DNA of 64,000 nt from Natrinema sp. CBA1119 (lineage in GTDB: Archaea; Halobacteriota; Halobacteria; Halobacteriales; Natrialbaceae), in NCBI RefSeq assembly GCF_002572525.1, contig NZ_PDBS01000001.1:1860001-1924000 (forward strand). Reading direction: 5' to 3'. The number at the start of each line of letters is the position of its first letter. Positions within the stretch are counted from its first letter, which is position 1. Under the pieces are notes generated by a model that saw only the letters and a program-made list of their open reading frames with translations, was not told where the DNA came from and made no database searches. This document shows positions 1-8,125 of this stretch, in pieces. The position numbers and the translations under genes were made by a program.

Positions 1-397
1 CCGCGTCCGGGTGGAGGTGCTGGAGCGTCTCGACCGAGTAGACGACGTCGAACTGGTCGTCGTCGAAGTCGCCGACGACGCCTTCGATGGTGTCGTGGTA
101 GAACGTGCCGGCGTCGGCGAGATCCGGGTAGGTCTCCTCCATGACGTCGAACGCGTCGCCGTTGACGTCGATCCCGGTCAGGTCGTCGAAGCCGTGCTCG
201 TAGAGGTGTGCGAGGTGTCGGCCCGAACTACAGCCGAGTTCGAGGACGGACGCGTCTCGGTCGACGAAGCGCTCGAGACGCTCGAGAATCGACTCGCTGC
301 GCTCGTCCGGGCCGTAGTAGGCGTAATACTCCGGGGAGTACTCTCCGGTCCGCTCTGCCCACTGGCGACGGACCTCGTTAGAATTCACGTGCATCAT
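1..397 (-). CDS. Class I SAM-dependent methyltransferase (partial, 3' end outside window)
   Basis: The minus strand from position 397 to the window edge is open for 132 codons, so only the N-terminal half of the protein is present. It carries a clear class I methyltransferase motif I (VLELGCSSGRHLAHL, about residues 50-64), an acidic post-I strand (GIDVNGDAF) and a motif II-like strand (FDVVYSVETLQHL). These belong to the SAM-binding Rossmann fold of the Methyltransf_11/25 type. Two ATG codons lie in tandem at 397 and 394; the first is used here. The substrate cannot be inferred from this part. An apparent open frame on the opposite strand is a shadow caused by GC-rich codon usage. Confidence 0.85.
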   Translation of the reverse strand, partial: MMHVNSNEVRRQWAERTGEYSPEYYAYYGPDERSESILERLERFVDRDASVLELGCSSGRHLAHLYEHGFDDLTGIDVNGDAFDVMEETYPDLADAGTFYHDTIEGVVGDFDDDQFDVVYSVETLQHLHPDA

Positions 398-532
398 ATC
401 CGGTGAACACCTAAAGTCTAGTCGGACTCCGACTGGCCCTCGATGGGGTGATAACGAGCCGGGTGCGGTGAGACTGGCCGTGTTCGATAATCCGAGGGCC
501 TACGTATCTTGCACTCGGAGTACGACTGTCGA

Positions 533-1372
533 ATGCCGATCGAATTGTCGCCCGGCGGCCGCGACGTTCGGGAAGCCGTCCGGTTTTATCTCCTGGATCA
601 CCGGACGCCGCTGGGAAAGGCGATCGACATCGCGCTGTTGGTACTCAACCTCGTCTTCGTCGCCGTCTTCGTCGCGGAAACCTATCCGCTCTCCGCCGAG
701 CTTCAGTCTCGACTCTGGCGACTCGAGATCGCGATCGCCGCCGTGTTTCTGGTGGAGTACATCCTCCGACTCTACGGTGCGGCGAATCGCCTCGAGGAGG
801 CCACCGATCCCTACACCGTGGTCGACCTGATCGCGATTCTTCCGACGTTCCTCGTGGTGTTGCTGCCGGGCGTCGCGATGGTTGCCAACGTCGGCTTCCT
901 GCGCGTGGTTCGGGTCGTCCGCGTCCTCCGGTTTTACCGGTTTACGCAGGATGCGGAGTTCTTCTTTGGGACGATTTCGGATAACGCCTTACGCGCGCTG
1001 AAGCTGTTGTTGACGGTGCTGGTGCTTCTTTTCGTCTCTGCTGGCCTGTTCTACAGCGCGGAACACGTTGTTAACCCCGACGTCAGTACGTTTGGTGACG
1101 CGTTCTACTACGTCGTGGTCGCGCTGTCGACCGTCGGATTCGGCGATATCGTCCCGATCACGACCGCAGGGCGGTGGGTCACGGTAGCTGCGATCCTGGC
1201 CGGTATCATCGTTATCCCCTGGCAGGCGAGCAGGATCGTCCGCGAGTGGAGCCACAGGGGGAAGATCAACGTCACGTGCCCGAACTGTGGACTCTCGTAT
1301 CACGACCACGATGCGTCACACTGCAAGGCGTGTGGCCACGTCATCTATCAGGAACACGACTCGCGCGAGTAG
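533..1372 (+). CDS. Voltage-gated potassium channel-like ion transporter with C-terminal zinc ribbon
   Basis: A 279-residue membrane protein with the six-transmembrane layout of Kv channels. S1 is near residues 25-45 and S2 near 65-85; S4 carries arginines at every third position (RVVRVVRVLRFYR). S5, a pore loop with the K+ selectivity filter TVGFGD near residue 200, and S6 follow. After S6 a short cytosolic tail holds a CPNC...CKAC zinc ribbon (residues 249-270) in place of the RCK/TrkA-N domain many prokaryotic K+ channels carry. The ATG at 533 is preferred over an upstream TTG at 509 because it begins directly before the hydrophilic N-terminus. Expected role: voltage- or ligand-gated K+ conductance in the cytoplasmic membrane. 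K+ selectivity is inferred from the GFGD filter. Confidence 0.88.
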   Translation: MPIELSPGGRDVREAVRFYLLDHRTPLGKAIDIALLVLNLVFVAVFVAETYPLSAELQSRLWRLEIAIAAVFLVEYILRLYGAANRLEEATDPYTVVDLIAILPTFLVVLLPGVAMVANVGFLRVVRVVRVLRFYRFTQDAEFFFGTISDNALRALKLLLTVLVLLFVSAGLFYSAEHVVNPDVSTFGDAFYYVVVALSTVGFGDIVPITTAGRWVTVAAILAGIIVIPWQASRIVREWSHRGKINVTCPNCGLSYHDHDASHCKACGHVIYQEHDSRE

Positions 1373-1806
1373 ACCGAACCCGGAAACGGATCGTCCCTCC
1401 TCGGAGACCACAGAGCGAAGACAACGACTCGAGAGTTTACTCCCGTTCTATACGTGCGTTTTCGTCCTGCCGCTGTGCGACGAGTGATTCGTCACTCTCG
1501 CGCTCGGGAGCACGGGTTGTAACCGGTACGTCGACTGTCGATACAACTGCGGCTGAATGACACCGGATCGCCGAGGATGAGAGACGAGAACGGGAGCGGA
1601 TTGCCGGATCACGAGTGGGTTTCTCCAGCTGTATTCCTGGGTAGAGGCCCAATATATGACAATCTGGGCACTCTCTTCCTGGTATCCGAAGTCCGAGAAT
1701 ACAGCCGTCGATGAGGGATACGACAACCGTCGAAAACTCGATCGAAAAAATATGAGTTATCAGTCTGGAGTCGAGCACTTGCAATACCGACCCACACCGA
1801 TCAATA
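1373..1806 (+). other. Intergenic region, no gene recognised
   Basis: This 434-bp stretch is less GC-rich than its flanks and has only short open frames without haloarchaeal codon bias on either strand. An A-rich box (AAAAAATATG near 1745-1754) is the best promoter candidate for the flavoprotein gene starting at 1807 and would leave a leader of about 25-30 nt. I see no RNA gene or repeat here. Confidence 0.5.
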
Positions 1807-3189
1807 ATGTCTGGTAAATACGACCTCGTAATCGTCGGCGGTGGTATCAGTGGTGCATCACTTCTATACACGACTGCGAAGTTCACTGATATCGACTCGA
1901 TCGCGCTGATCGAAAAGGAATCGGAGATCGCAGCGATCAACTCCCACCACACGAACAACTCACAGACCCTCCACTTCGGAGACATCGAGACGAACTACAC
2001 GCTTGAGAAGGCCGAAGAGGTCAAAGAGGGAGCGGAACTCCTTGCGGGCTATCTGGAGAACACCGACCCCGACCGAGAGATGCACGCCAAGCGCAGCAAG
2101 ATGGTGCTCGGCGTCGGTGACGAGGAGGTCGCGGAACTCGAGCAACGGTACGAGGACGACGGCTTCGGCGACCTCTACCCGAAGCTTCGACCGATCGATC
2201 GCGAGGAAATCGGCGAGATCGAGCCAAAAGTCGTCGAGGGCCGCGATCCCTCGCAGGACATGCTCGCGCTGCAGACGCCGGACGGCTACGTCGTCGATTA
2301 CGGCGAGACGACGAAGTCGTTCGTCGCCGAGGCCGAGGCGGAGGCGAACGTCGACGTCTTCACCGGGACGGAAGTCACGGATATCACGCCGACGCTCGAG
2401 GGCTACACGATCGAGACGGACGACGGGCGCTTCGACTGTGACGCCACCGTCGTCGCGGCCGGCTCGCACAGCCTCCAGATCGCGAAGGAACTCGGCTACG
2501 GCCAGGACAAGGTCCTCCTCCCCATCGCCGGGAGCTTCTTCCTCGCGGACGACCTCCTGAACGGGAAGGTCTACACGCTCCAGATGAAGAAACTGCCCTT
2601 CGCCGCCGTCCACGGCGACGCGGACGTTCACGACTCGTCCATTACGCGATTCGGGCCGACCGCGAAGCTCGTCCCCACGCTCGAGCGCGGGCGCATCACG
2701 ACCGTCAAAGACTTCCTCGACGTGTTCGGACTGAACGCGGCGGCGTTCCTGAGCTACGCCAACATCCTCTCGGATCGGATCCTCCTGCCGTACGTGCTTC
2801 GGAACCTCGTCTACGACCTCCCGAACGTCGGCCGGAAACAGTTCCTGCCCCACGTTCAGAAGGTCGTCCCGAGCGTCGAACTCGAGGACATCGAACGCGC
2901 CAAGGGCTACGGCGGCGTTCGCCCGCAGATCGTCGACACGAAGAACAAGTCCCTCGATATGGGCGAGGCCAAGATCGTCGGCGACGACGTCATCTTCAAC
3001 ATCACGCCGTCGCCGGGTGCCTCGACGTGTCTCAAGAACGCCATGCGGGACACGAACACGGTGCTCGAGTTCCTCGGCGACGAGTACGAGTTCGACGAGG
3101 AGGCGTTCCGCGAGGAGACGATCGACAACTTCCCGCGCGGCGACGACTCCGACGGGCCGAAGGCGATCAAACCCAGCGCCGACGACTGA
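1807..3189 (+). CDS. FAD-dependent oxidoreductase, malate:quinone oxidoreductase-like
   Basis: A 460-residue flavoprotein. The N-terminus has the dinucleotide-binding motif VIVGGGISGAS (residues 8-18) followed by an acidic residue at the end of the second strand (ALIEKES). The segment HHTNNSQTLHFGDIETNYT resembles the characteristic N-terminal region of Mqo (malate dehydrogenase, quinone), and the length is close to that family (about 490-500). A second FAD contact (ATVVAAGSHS) lies mid-protein. Known Mqo enzymes oxidise malate to oxaloacetate and pass electrons to membrane quinone. L-2-hydroxyglutarate oxidase-like activity is the main alternative, because both belong to the DAO-fold flavoproteins. 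It is transcribed alone; the flanking PPOX gene is convergent. Confidence 0.8.
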   Translation: MSGKYDLVIVGGGISGASLLYTTAKFTDIDSIALIEKESEIAAINSHHTNNSQTLHFGDIETNYTLEKAEEVKEGAELLAGYLENTDPDREMHAKRSKMVLGVGDEEVAELEQRYEDDGFGDLYPKLRPIDREEIGEIEPKVVEGRDPSQDMLALQTPDGYVVDYGETTKSFVAEAEAEANVDVFTGTEVTDITPTLEGYTIETDDGRFDCDATVVAAGSHSLQIAKELGYGQDKVLLPIAGSFFLADDLLNGKVYTLQMKKLPFAAVHGDADVHDSSITRFGPTAKLVPTLERGRITTVKDFLDVFGLNAAAFLSYANILSDRILLPYVLRNLVYDLPNVGRKQFLPHVQKVVPSVELEDIERAKGYGGVRPQIVDTKNKSLDMGEAKIVGDDVIFNITPSPGASTCLKNAMRDTNTVLEFLGDEYEFDEEAFREETIDNFPRGDDSDGPKAIKPSADD

Positions 3190-3232
3190 CCGACCGGACA
3201 CCGCGAGACGGAACCGGACGTACTACCGGACG

Positions 3233-3697
3233 TTATTCGGACTTTTCGCTCGTGACTTTCCCCATCCGTTCGCTATAGTCCCAACTGTAGACCGCTCGCG
3301 GCTCGAGTCGGATACGAACCTCGTCGCGGTCGTCGTCGAGCAGTCGCTGTGCGAGCGGGGACCCCGTCCCGCCGAGGTATCGATCGATGAGGGCTCGCAG
3401 GACCGTCTTGTCGCTGTCGGACGAGAGCTCGACGGTTCCGTTCCCCCTGATCCCGCGGTAGGGGATGTCGTTGGTCGAGATGTCGAAGGCGACTTCGGGA
3501 TCACGTCGGAGGAAGCTCACCACGTCCGCGTTCGCCCCCGTTGCACACTCGAGCACGCCGTCTCGATAGCGGAACCACAGCGTGACGACCCACGGCGAGC
3601 CGTCCGGCCGTCGGGTGGCGATTCGGATCGGGATCGTCGCCTCCTGTAGGAACTCCTCGACCTCGTCTTCGGTCCACGCTCCGCGGAAGTCGGTCAT
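3233..3697 (-). CDS. Pyridoxamine 5'-phosphate oxidase-family (split-barrel flavin/F420) protein
   Basis: A 154-residue protein of the PNPOx-like split-barrel fold. The early strand pair IATRRPDGSPWVVTLWF (about residues 22-38) and a central strand with a conserved basic patch (AFDISTNDIPYRGIRGNG) match the FMN/F420-binding core of this superfamily. Members reduce or bind flavin, F420 or haem-related substrates, and the specific substrate is not predictable. The ATG at 3697 is chosen over a GTG four codons upstream (3709). The gene is convergent with the flavoprotein gene ending at 3189 and may be co-oriented with the next gene downstream of its promoter. Confidence 0.82.
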   Translation of the reverse strand: MTDFRGAWTEDEVEEFLQEATIPIRIATRRPDGSPWVVTLWFRYRDGVLECATGANADVVSFLRRDPEVAFDISTNDIPYRGIRGNGTVELSSDSDKTVLRALIDRYLGGTGSPLAQRLLDDDRDEVRIRLEPRAVYSWDYSERMGKVTSEKSE

Positions 3698-3764
3698 GTC
3701 TGGGTACACGTGGCGGAGTCCGAAAAAGCCGACCGGGTGGTGGTTGTTTCGGCGCGCTTGATGT

Positions 3765-4766
3765 TCACGGATCGATCGGTCTCATCGCACTCGCCGACTC
3801 GTTCCCCGCAGACTCGTTCCCCGCCGACTCGTTCGCACTCGAGTCCGCCGCGCCGAGCAGGTCCGTCTCGAACGTCCGTTCGTACGAGATGAAATCGAGC
3901 GGGACCGTGCGCTCGACGCCGCCGTACTCGAGGGTCGCGTCGAAGTCGACGGTCAGGTTCGACGCCTCGTCGTTCCGGAGGTGCGTGACCCACCACTCGT
4001 CGAGTCTGGAGTTATCGATGGCCGCAGTCGCCTCGAGCGATTGCGTCCCGTCGGGCCCCAGCACGGTCCGGTCGGCGGCGGTACCCGTTCCGACGACGAT
4101 TCCGTTCAACTGGACCGTGTACCTGATCTCCGTGATCGGGACCGGGATCGGCGTCGGGTTGGTCACCGTTGCCGACGCGTCGATCGGCGTTCGGTTCGCG
4201 GTAGCGTTCCCCCACGCCGCGTTCGTCTCGTTGACGACCAGTACCGTCCGACCGTACGCCTGAAACTCCTGACTCTCGTTCGTTTCGAGCGGCTCGAGCA
4301 GGTCCGTGTGGACTGTTCGAGTGCGCGTCCACTCGTCCGCCGGAAGGCGGATGCCGGCGACGTCGACGACGACGTCGGGTTGGACTCGCACCGTCGTCGT
4401 CTCGTTGCGATTGATATGGGAGGCCCACCACTCGGGGAGCTCGTCGTTGTCGAGCCGAGTCGAGACGCTGACGGTACTCTCGTCGCCACTGAGGTGGACG
4501 CGATTTTCTCGCTCCGTCGCGAACTCGATGTCGTTCATCGAAACCGTATAGGAGACGTCCGCCGCGGCGTCGCCGACGCGGAGCAACAGCGGATTGTCGA
4601 CGCCGATCCGCGTTTCGACTTCGGTCCGGTCGTTCGTGACGGTCCCCCACTCGTTGTCGACCGATTCGACCTGCGGCCGGTCCACCGCGAGGACGCCGTA
4701 GGCCGCGGTTGCGACGAGCAGGACGACTGCGAGGAGCAGTGCGATTCCAGTTCTCCGACGAACCAT
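3765..4766 (-). CDS. LEA type 2 / WHy-domain membrane-anchored protein
   Basis: A 333-residue protein with an N-terminal signal-anchor (about residues 7-27, after MVRRRTG) followed by two consecutive Ig-like repeats of the LEA_2/WHy type. Each repeat contains the pattern in which an N-terminal Asn-Pro strand (GVDNPLL; TVTNPTP) is followed by a YTV..N strand (DVSYTVSMND; EIRYTVQLNG). Matching DNDELPEWWASHI and DNSRLDEWWVTHL segments lie at the end of each repeat. The C-terminus is a short tandem NESAG repeat. The protein probably sits outside the membrane; LEA2 proteins in archaea are linked to desiccation or osmotic stress, though function here is unproven. The internal duplication is visible directly in the sequence. 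Confidence 0.82.
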   Translation of the reverse strand: MVRRRTGIALLLAVVLLVATAAYGVLAVDRPQVESVDNEWGTVTNDRTEVETRIGVDNPLLLRVGDAAADVSYTVSMNDIEFATERENRVHLSGDESTVSVSTRLDNDELPEWWASHINRNETTTVRVQPDVVVDVAGIRLPADEWTRTRTVHTDLLEPLETNESQEFQAYGRTVLVVNETNAAWGNATANRTPIDASATVTNPTPIPVPITEIRYTVQLNGIVVGTGTAADRTVLGPDGTQSLEATAAIDNSRLDEWWVTHLRNDEASNLTVDFDATLEYGGVERTVPLDFISYERTFETDLLGAADSSANESAGNESAGNESASAMRPIDP

Positions 4767-4869
4767 CTACCGCGCCTTCCATCCGCTCGCAGTTCCGGCG
4801 TCGCGTTACACGTTCAGGCCGTTGATATCCGGGGTGATCGTTCCCCGGTCACGGACGGGACTACCGCGG

Positions 4870-5574
4870 TCACTGCAGCGCCGCGGGGCCGTCCTCAAGC
4901 GCCGCGAGGACCGTTTCGATGTGCTCGTCCCGCGCGGGCGAGTCGAACAGCTGATGGCCGCCCTCGTAGGCGATTCGGTTCGCCTCGGGCGCTCGCTCTT
5001 CGATCGTCGCAGCGCTGACGACGGCGTCGTCGGGCGTGTAGAAGACGACGCCGGTCTCCTCGAACTGGAACGGCGGCAGGTGCGACTGGGCGCGCTTCGC
5101 CTCCCGCAGGAAGGTCGGCGCGACGCGGCTCGGCGTGTCCTCGAGTTGCCGGTCGGTGGCGAGCGCGCCCAGCATCTCCCGGTCCGTGCCCCCGGTCGGG
5201 AGAATCGATCGCGAGAGGGGGAGCGTCATCGCCAGCGAGACGATCGGATTCCGCATGTCCGCGTGGAACCCCCACCACGGACTCAGGTAGACTCGGTGCT
5301 CGGCCCCCTCGAGGTACTCGGCGACGAGGCCGCCCGTGCTGTGGGTGAACAGTCGGTACGACTCGAGTTCGTCGACGACGTCGGCGATCGGTTTCACCCA
5401 TTCCGTTTCGAAGTCGGTGACGACGGTCGGTAGCTGAAAGACGGTGACGCGGTAGTCGGCCTCAGTGAGTCGGTCGACGAGCCACCGGACGTTCTCGTGT
5501 TCGATCCTGTTGCCCCACCCCAGCACGAAGACGAGGTCGCGGTCGCCCGCCTCGTTGCACACCTCGTGTTGCAT
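4870..5574 (-). CDS. Alpha/beta hydrolase
   Basis: A protein of about 234 residues with alpha/beta-hydrolase features: an oxyanion-hole strand (LVFVLGWGNRIEH), a nucleophile elbow HSTGG near residue 100, an acidic residue after strand 7 (FYTPDDAVV) and a catalytic-type His in EGGHQLFD near the C-terminus. The substrate is unknown. The frame is open further upstream with ATG codons at 5613 and 5586. A TATA box at 5601-5609 places the transcription start near 5578, so the ATG at 5574 (MQHEV) is preferred. The gene is divergent from the GMC oxidoreductase gene, sharing a 107-bp promoter region. Confidence 0.82.
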   Translation of the reverse strand: MQHEVCNEAGDRDLVFVLGWGNRIEHENVRWLVDRLTEADYRVTVFQLPTVVTDFETEWVKPIADVVDELESYRLFTHSTGGLVAEYLEGAEHRVYLSPWWGFHADMRNPIVSLAMTLPLSRSILPTGGTDREMLGALATDRQLEDTPSRVAPTFLREAKRAQSHLPPFQFEETGVVFYTPDDAVVSAATIEERAPEANRIAYEGGHQLFDSPARDEHIETVLAALEDGPAALQ

Positions 5575-5600
5575 TCGAGGCAGCATATTCGGAGACCCCG

Positions 5601-5609
5601 TATATAATT
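5601..5609 (-). promoter_or_regulatory. TATA box for the alpha/beta hydrolase gene
   Basis: TATATAATT (read on the plus strand) lies 27-31 nt before the chosen ATG at 5574 on the minus strand, the spacing expected for a nearly leaderless haloarchaeal transcript. It overlaps the alternative upstream ATG at 5613, which argues against that start. Confidence 0.6.
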
Positions 5610-5681
5610 CCAACCGCCCTCTCGGTCATCGTTCTCTCAGTGAAACGTTTATTACAGTCTCGCAATATGGTATGAGGTAAC

Positions 5682-7277
5682 ATGTCAGGGAAAGGACGGT
5701 CCGCCGATTACGTGATCGTCGGCGCGGGGCCGGCGGGGTGTGTGCTCGCGAACAGGCTGTCGGCCGACGCCGACACCGAGGTACTGCTGCTCGAGGCCGG
5801 GACGCCGGACGAGAACCGCGAGATCGGCATTCCGGCGGCGTTCTCGGACCTGTTCCAATCGGGGGTCGACTGGAACTATCACACCGAACCGCAGTCGGAA
5901 CTCAACGACCGGGAGCTCTACTGGCCCCGCGGGAAGACCCTCGGCGGCTCGAGTTCGATCAACGCGATGATCTACGTGCGCGGCCAGCCCGCGGACTACG
6001 ATCACTGGGCGGATCTGGGGAACGACGGCTGGGGGTACGAGGATGTCCTCCCCTCTTTCATGCGGGCCGAAGACAATGAGCGCGGCCCTTCGGATTACCA
6101 CTCGATCAGCGGGCCGCGTCACGTCGCCGACCTCCGGTCGCCGAACGAACTCAGCGAGGCGTTCGTCGATGCCGGACGGGCGGGCGGCCTGGCCCGCAAC
6201 GAGGACTTCAATGCCGGCGAGCAGGACGGGGTCGGCTTCTACCAGGTCACCCAGGAGGACGGCCGTCGCCACAGTGCCGCCGACGCGTACCTGAAACCGG
6301 CGCTGGATCGGCCGAACCTGACCGCGGTGACGGGCGCGCGGGTGACGCGGGTCCGCTTCGACGGGACGACGGCGGTCGGCGTGGAGTACGCTCGAGACGA
6401 TGCCGACGGGAGTCCCGCGACGGTCGATGCGACCGAGGAAGTCATCCTCTCGGCCGGTGCCGTCAACTCGCCTCACCTGCTCATGCTCTCCGGCGTCGGC
6501 CCGGCGGACCACCTCGCGGAACACGGTATTTCCGTCGTCGAAGCGCTTCCCGGCGTCGGCCGAAATCTCCAGGATCACCTGCAGGTCGGTGTCAACTACG
6601 AGTGCGAACAATCGATCAGTCTCGCCGACGCGGACTCGATCCGGAACCTCCTCACGTTCTTGGTGCTGAAGCAGGGACCGCTGACCTCGAACATCGCCGA
6701 AGCCGGCGGCTTCGCGACCGTCGCCGAGGACGCCGACCGGCCCGATATCCAGTTTCACTTCGCCCCGTCGTACTTCGTCGATCACGGGTTCGACAACCCC
6801 GACGGGCACGGCTTCTCTCTGGGCGCGCTCCGGCTCCGTCCCGACAGCCGCGGCCGGATCGCGCTCGAGTCCGCCGACCCCTTCGACGAACCGGCCATCG
6901 ATCCGCGGTATCTGACCGAGGGCGACGATCTCGAGGTGCTGCTCGAGGGGGTCAAACTGGTCCGGGAGATCCTGCAGGCGGAGCCGTTCGACGAGTATCG
7001 CGGGGCGGAGGTCCTCCCCGGCTCCGATGTGCAAAGTGACGAGGAACTGATCGAGCACATCCGCGAGACGGCCGAGACGCTGTACCATCCCGTCGGCACC
7101 TGCAAGATGGGCGATGACGACATGGCCGTCGTCGACGACCGGCTCCGGGTCCGCGGGATCGAGGGGCTACGCGTCGTCGACGCCTCGGTGATGCCGACGA
7201 TCACGAGCGGCAACACGGACGCGCCGACGACGATGATCGCCGAGAAGGCGGCCGATTTCGTTCGGAGCGGTGCCTGA
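5682..7277 (+). CDS. GMC-family oxidoreductase (choline/alcohol dehydrogenase type)
   Basis: A 531-residue flavoprotein with every GMC hallmark: FAD-binding YVIVGAGPAGCVLANRL at the N-terminus, GMC signature 1 around GKTLGGSSSINAMIYVRG (residues 85-105), signature 2 GAVNSPHLLMLSGVGP (residues 258-273), and the C-terminal active-site pair His in YHPVGTCKMG (about 467) and Asn in SGNTDAPTTM (about 509). Length matches choline dehydrogenase (BetA) and related alcohol dehydrogenases. Because GMC substrate ranges are broad and no betaine aldehyde dehydrogenase gene is adjacent, I do not assign betA. A TTATTA box near 5649 lies about 30 nt upstream of the start. Confidence 0.93.
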   Translation: MSGKGRSADYVIVGAGPAGCVLANRLSADADTEVLLLEAGTPDENREIGIPAAFSDLFQSGVDWNYHTEPQSELNDRELYWPRGKTLGGSSSINAMIYVRGQPADYDHWADLGNDGWGYEDVLPSFMRAEDNERGPSDYHSISGPRHVADLRSPNELSEAFVDAGRAGGLARNEDFNAGEQDGVGFYQVTQEDGRRHSAADAYLKPALDRPNLTAVTGARVTRVRFDGTTAVGVEYARDDADGSPATVDATEEVILSAGAVNSPHLLMLSGVGPADHLAEHGISVVEALPGVGRNLQDHLQVGVNYECEQSISLADADSIRNLLTFLVLKQGPLTSNIAEAGGFATVAEDADRPDIQFHFAPSYFVDHGFDNPDGHGFSLGALRLRPDSRGRIALESADPFDEPAIDPRYLTEGDDLEVLLEGVKLVREILQAEPFDEYRGAEVLPGSDVQSDEELIEHIRETAETLYHPVGTCKMGDDDMAVVDDRLRVRGIEGLRVVDASVMPTITSGNTDAPTTMIAEKAADFVRSGA

Positions 7278-7379
7278 GCGACGCCGAGCAGTCGTTCACG
7301 TCGCCCTGAAAGTGGTGTATCAGTAACTATTTCTCCGCTCCCGCCCAAGGGTCAGGAGAGCCGTCTGGCTCGAGATACC

Positions 7380-8045
7380 ATGAACGTCGATGAATTCGTC
7401 AGCGCGAACGAACCGAAAGACGGCGGCGAGACCTTCCAGCTCGAGAACGGCAAGCTACTGGACGTCGACCTCGACGGTTCGGTAACTGCCAAGGCCGGAT
7501 CGATGATCGCGTACGACGGGGACATCTCATTCAAGGGGAAGTCCTCCGCCGAAGGCGGAATCACCGGATTCCTCAAGGAGAAAGCCACGAGCGAGGGAAC
7601 GCCCGTGATGGAGGCAACCGGTACGGGGCATCTCTATCTGGCGGATCGGGAAAAGAAGATCCAGCTCCTCGAACTCGACGCCGGCCAGTCGATCTCGGTC
7701 AACGGGAACGACGTGCTCGCGTTCGAGTCGAGCGTGAACTACGAGATTCGGACCGTCAAGAGCATCGCCGGCTTCTCGGCCGGCGGCATGACCAACGTCT
7801 TCCTCGAGGGTCCCGGCAGCGTCGCGATCACGACCCACGGCGAACCGCTGGTCCTGACACCTCCCGTCAGGACCGATCCCAGTGCGACCGTCGCCTGGAG
7901 CGGGACCACTCCCAGTAGTCACGTCGACAGCGCCCTCTCGAACATGATCGGGCAGTCCTCGGACGAGACCTACCAGCTCGAGTTCACCGGCTCGGAGGGA
8001 TTCGTCGTCGTCCAGCCCTACGAGGAACGGACACCACAGCAGTAG
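7380..8045 (+). CDS. AIM24 family protein
   Basis: A 221-residue protein of the AIM24/TIGR00266 (DUF124) family, recognisable by a beta-rich layout with the VTAKAGSMIAYDGDI strand near residue 40, the LYLADREKKIQLLEL segment near residue 85, and the C-terminal glycine-rich strand SAGGMTNVFLEGPGSVAI. The family is a cytosolic jelly-roll-like barrel of unknown biochemical role in prokaryotes; the mitochondrial homologue affects inner-membrane organisation. It is probably transcribed on its own, with 102 bp to the GMC gene and 80 bp to the exchanger gene, all in the same direction. Confidence 0.9.
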   Translation: MNVDEFVSANEPKDGGETFQLENGKLLDVDLDGSVTAKAGSMIAYDGDISFKGKSSAEGGITGFLKEKATSEGTPVMEATGTGHLYLADREKKIQLLELDAGQSISVNGNDVLAFESSVNYEIRTVKSIAGFSAGGMTNVFLEGPGSVAITTHGEPLVLTPPVRTDPSATVAWSGTTPSSHVDSALSNMIGQSSDETYQLEFTGSEGFVVVQPYEERTPQQ

Positions 8046-8125
8046 CGCCGCAGTAGCAGGCAGTATCGACATCGGATCGCAGTACGTATGCTCTTTCGTT
8101 CGGTACCCGTTTCGAGACGAGTTCC

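Noticed and set aside
1960-3201. 413-residue open frame on the minus strand opposite the Mqo-like gene
   Set aside because: It is the codon-complement shadow of a GC-rich acidic gene: Arg/Val/Glu/Asp-rich without any domain, and no promoter. The plus-strand gene has clear flavoprotein motifs. The same applies to the long antisense frames at 5685-7088, 28785-30416, 33187-34545, 44503-45912 and 56617-58428.
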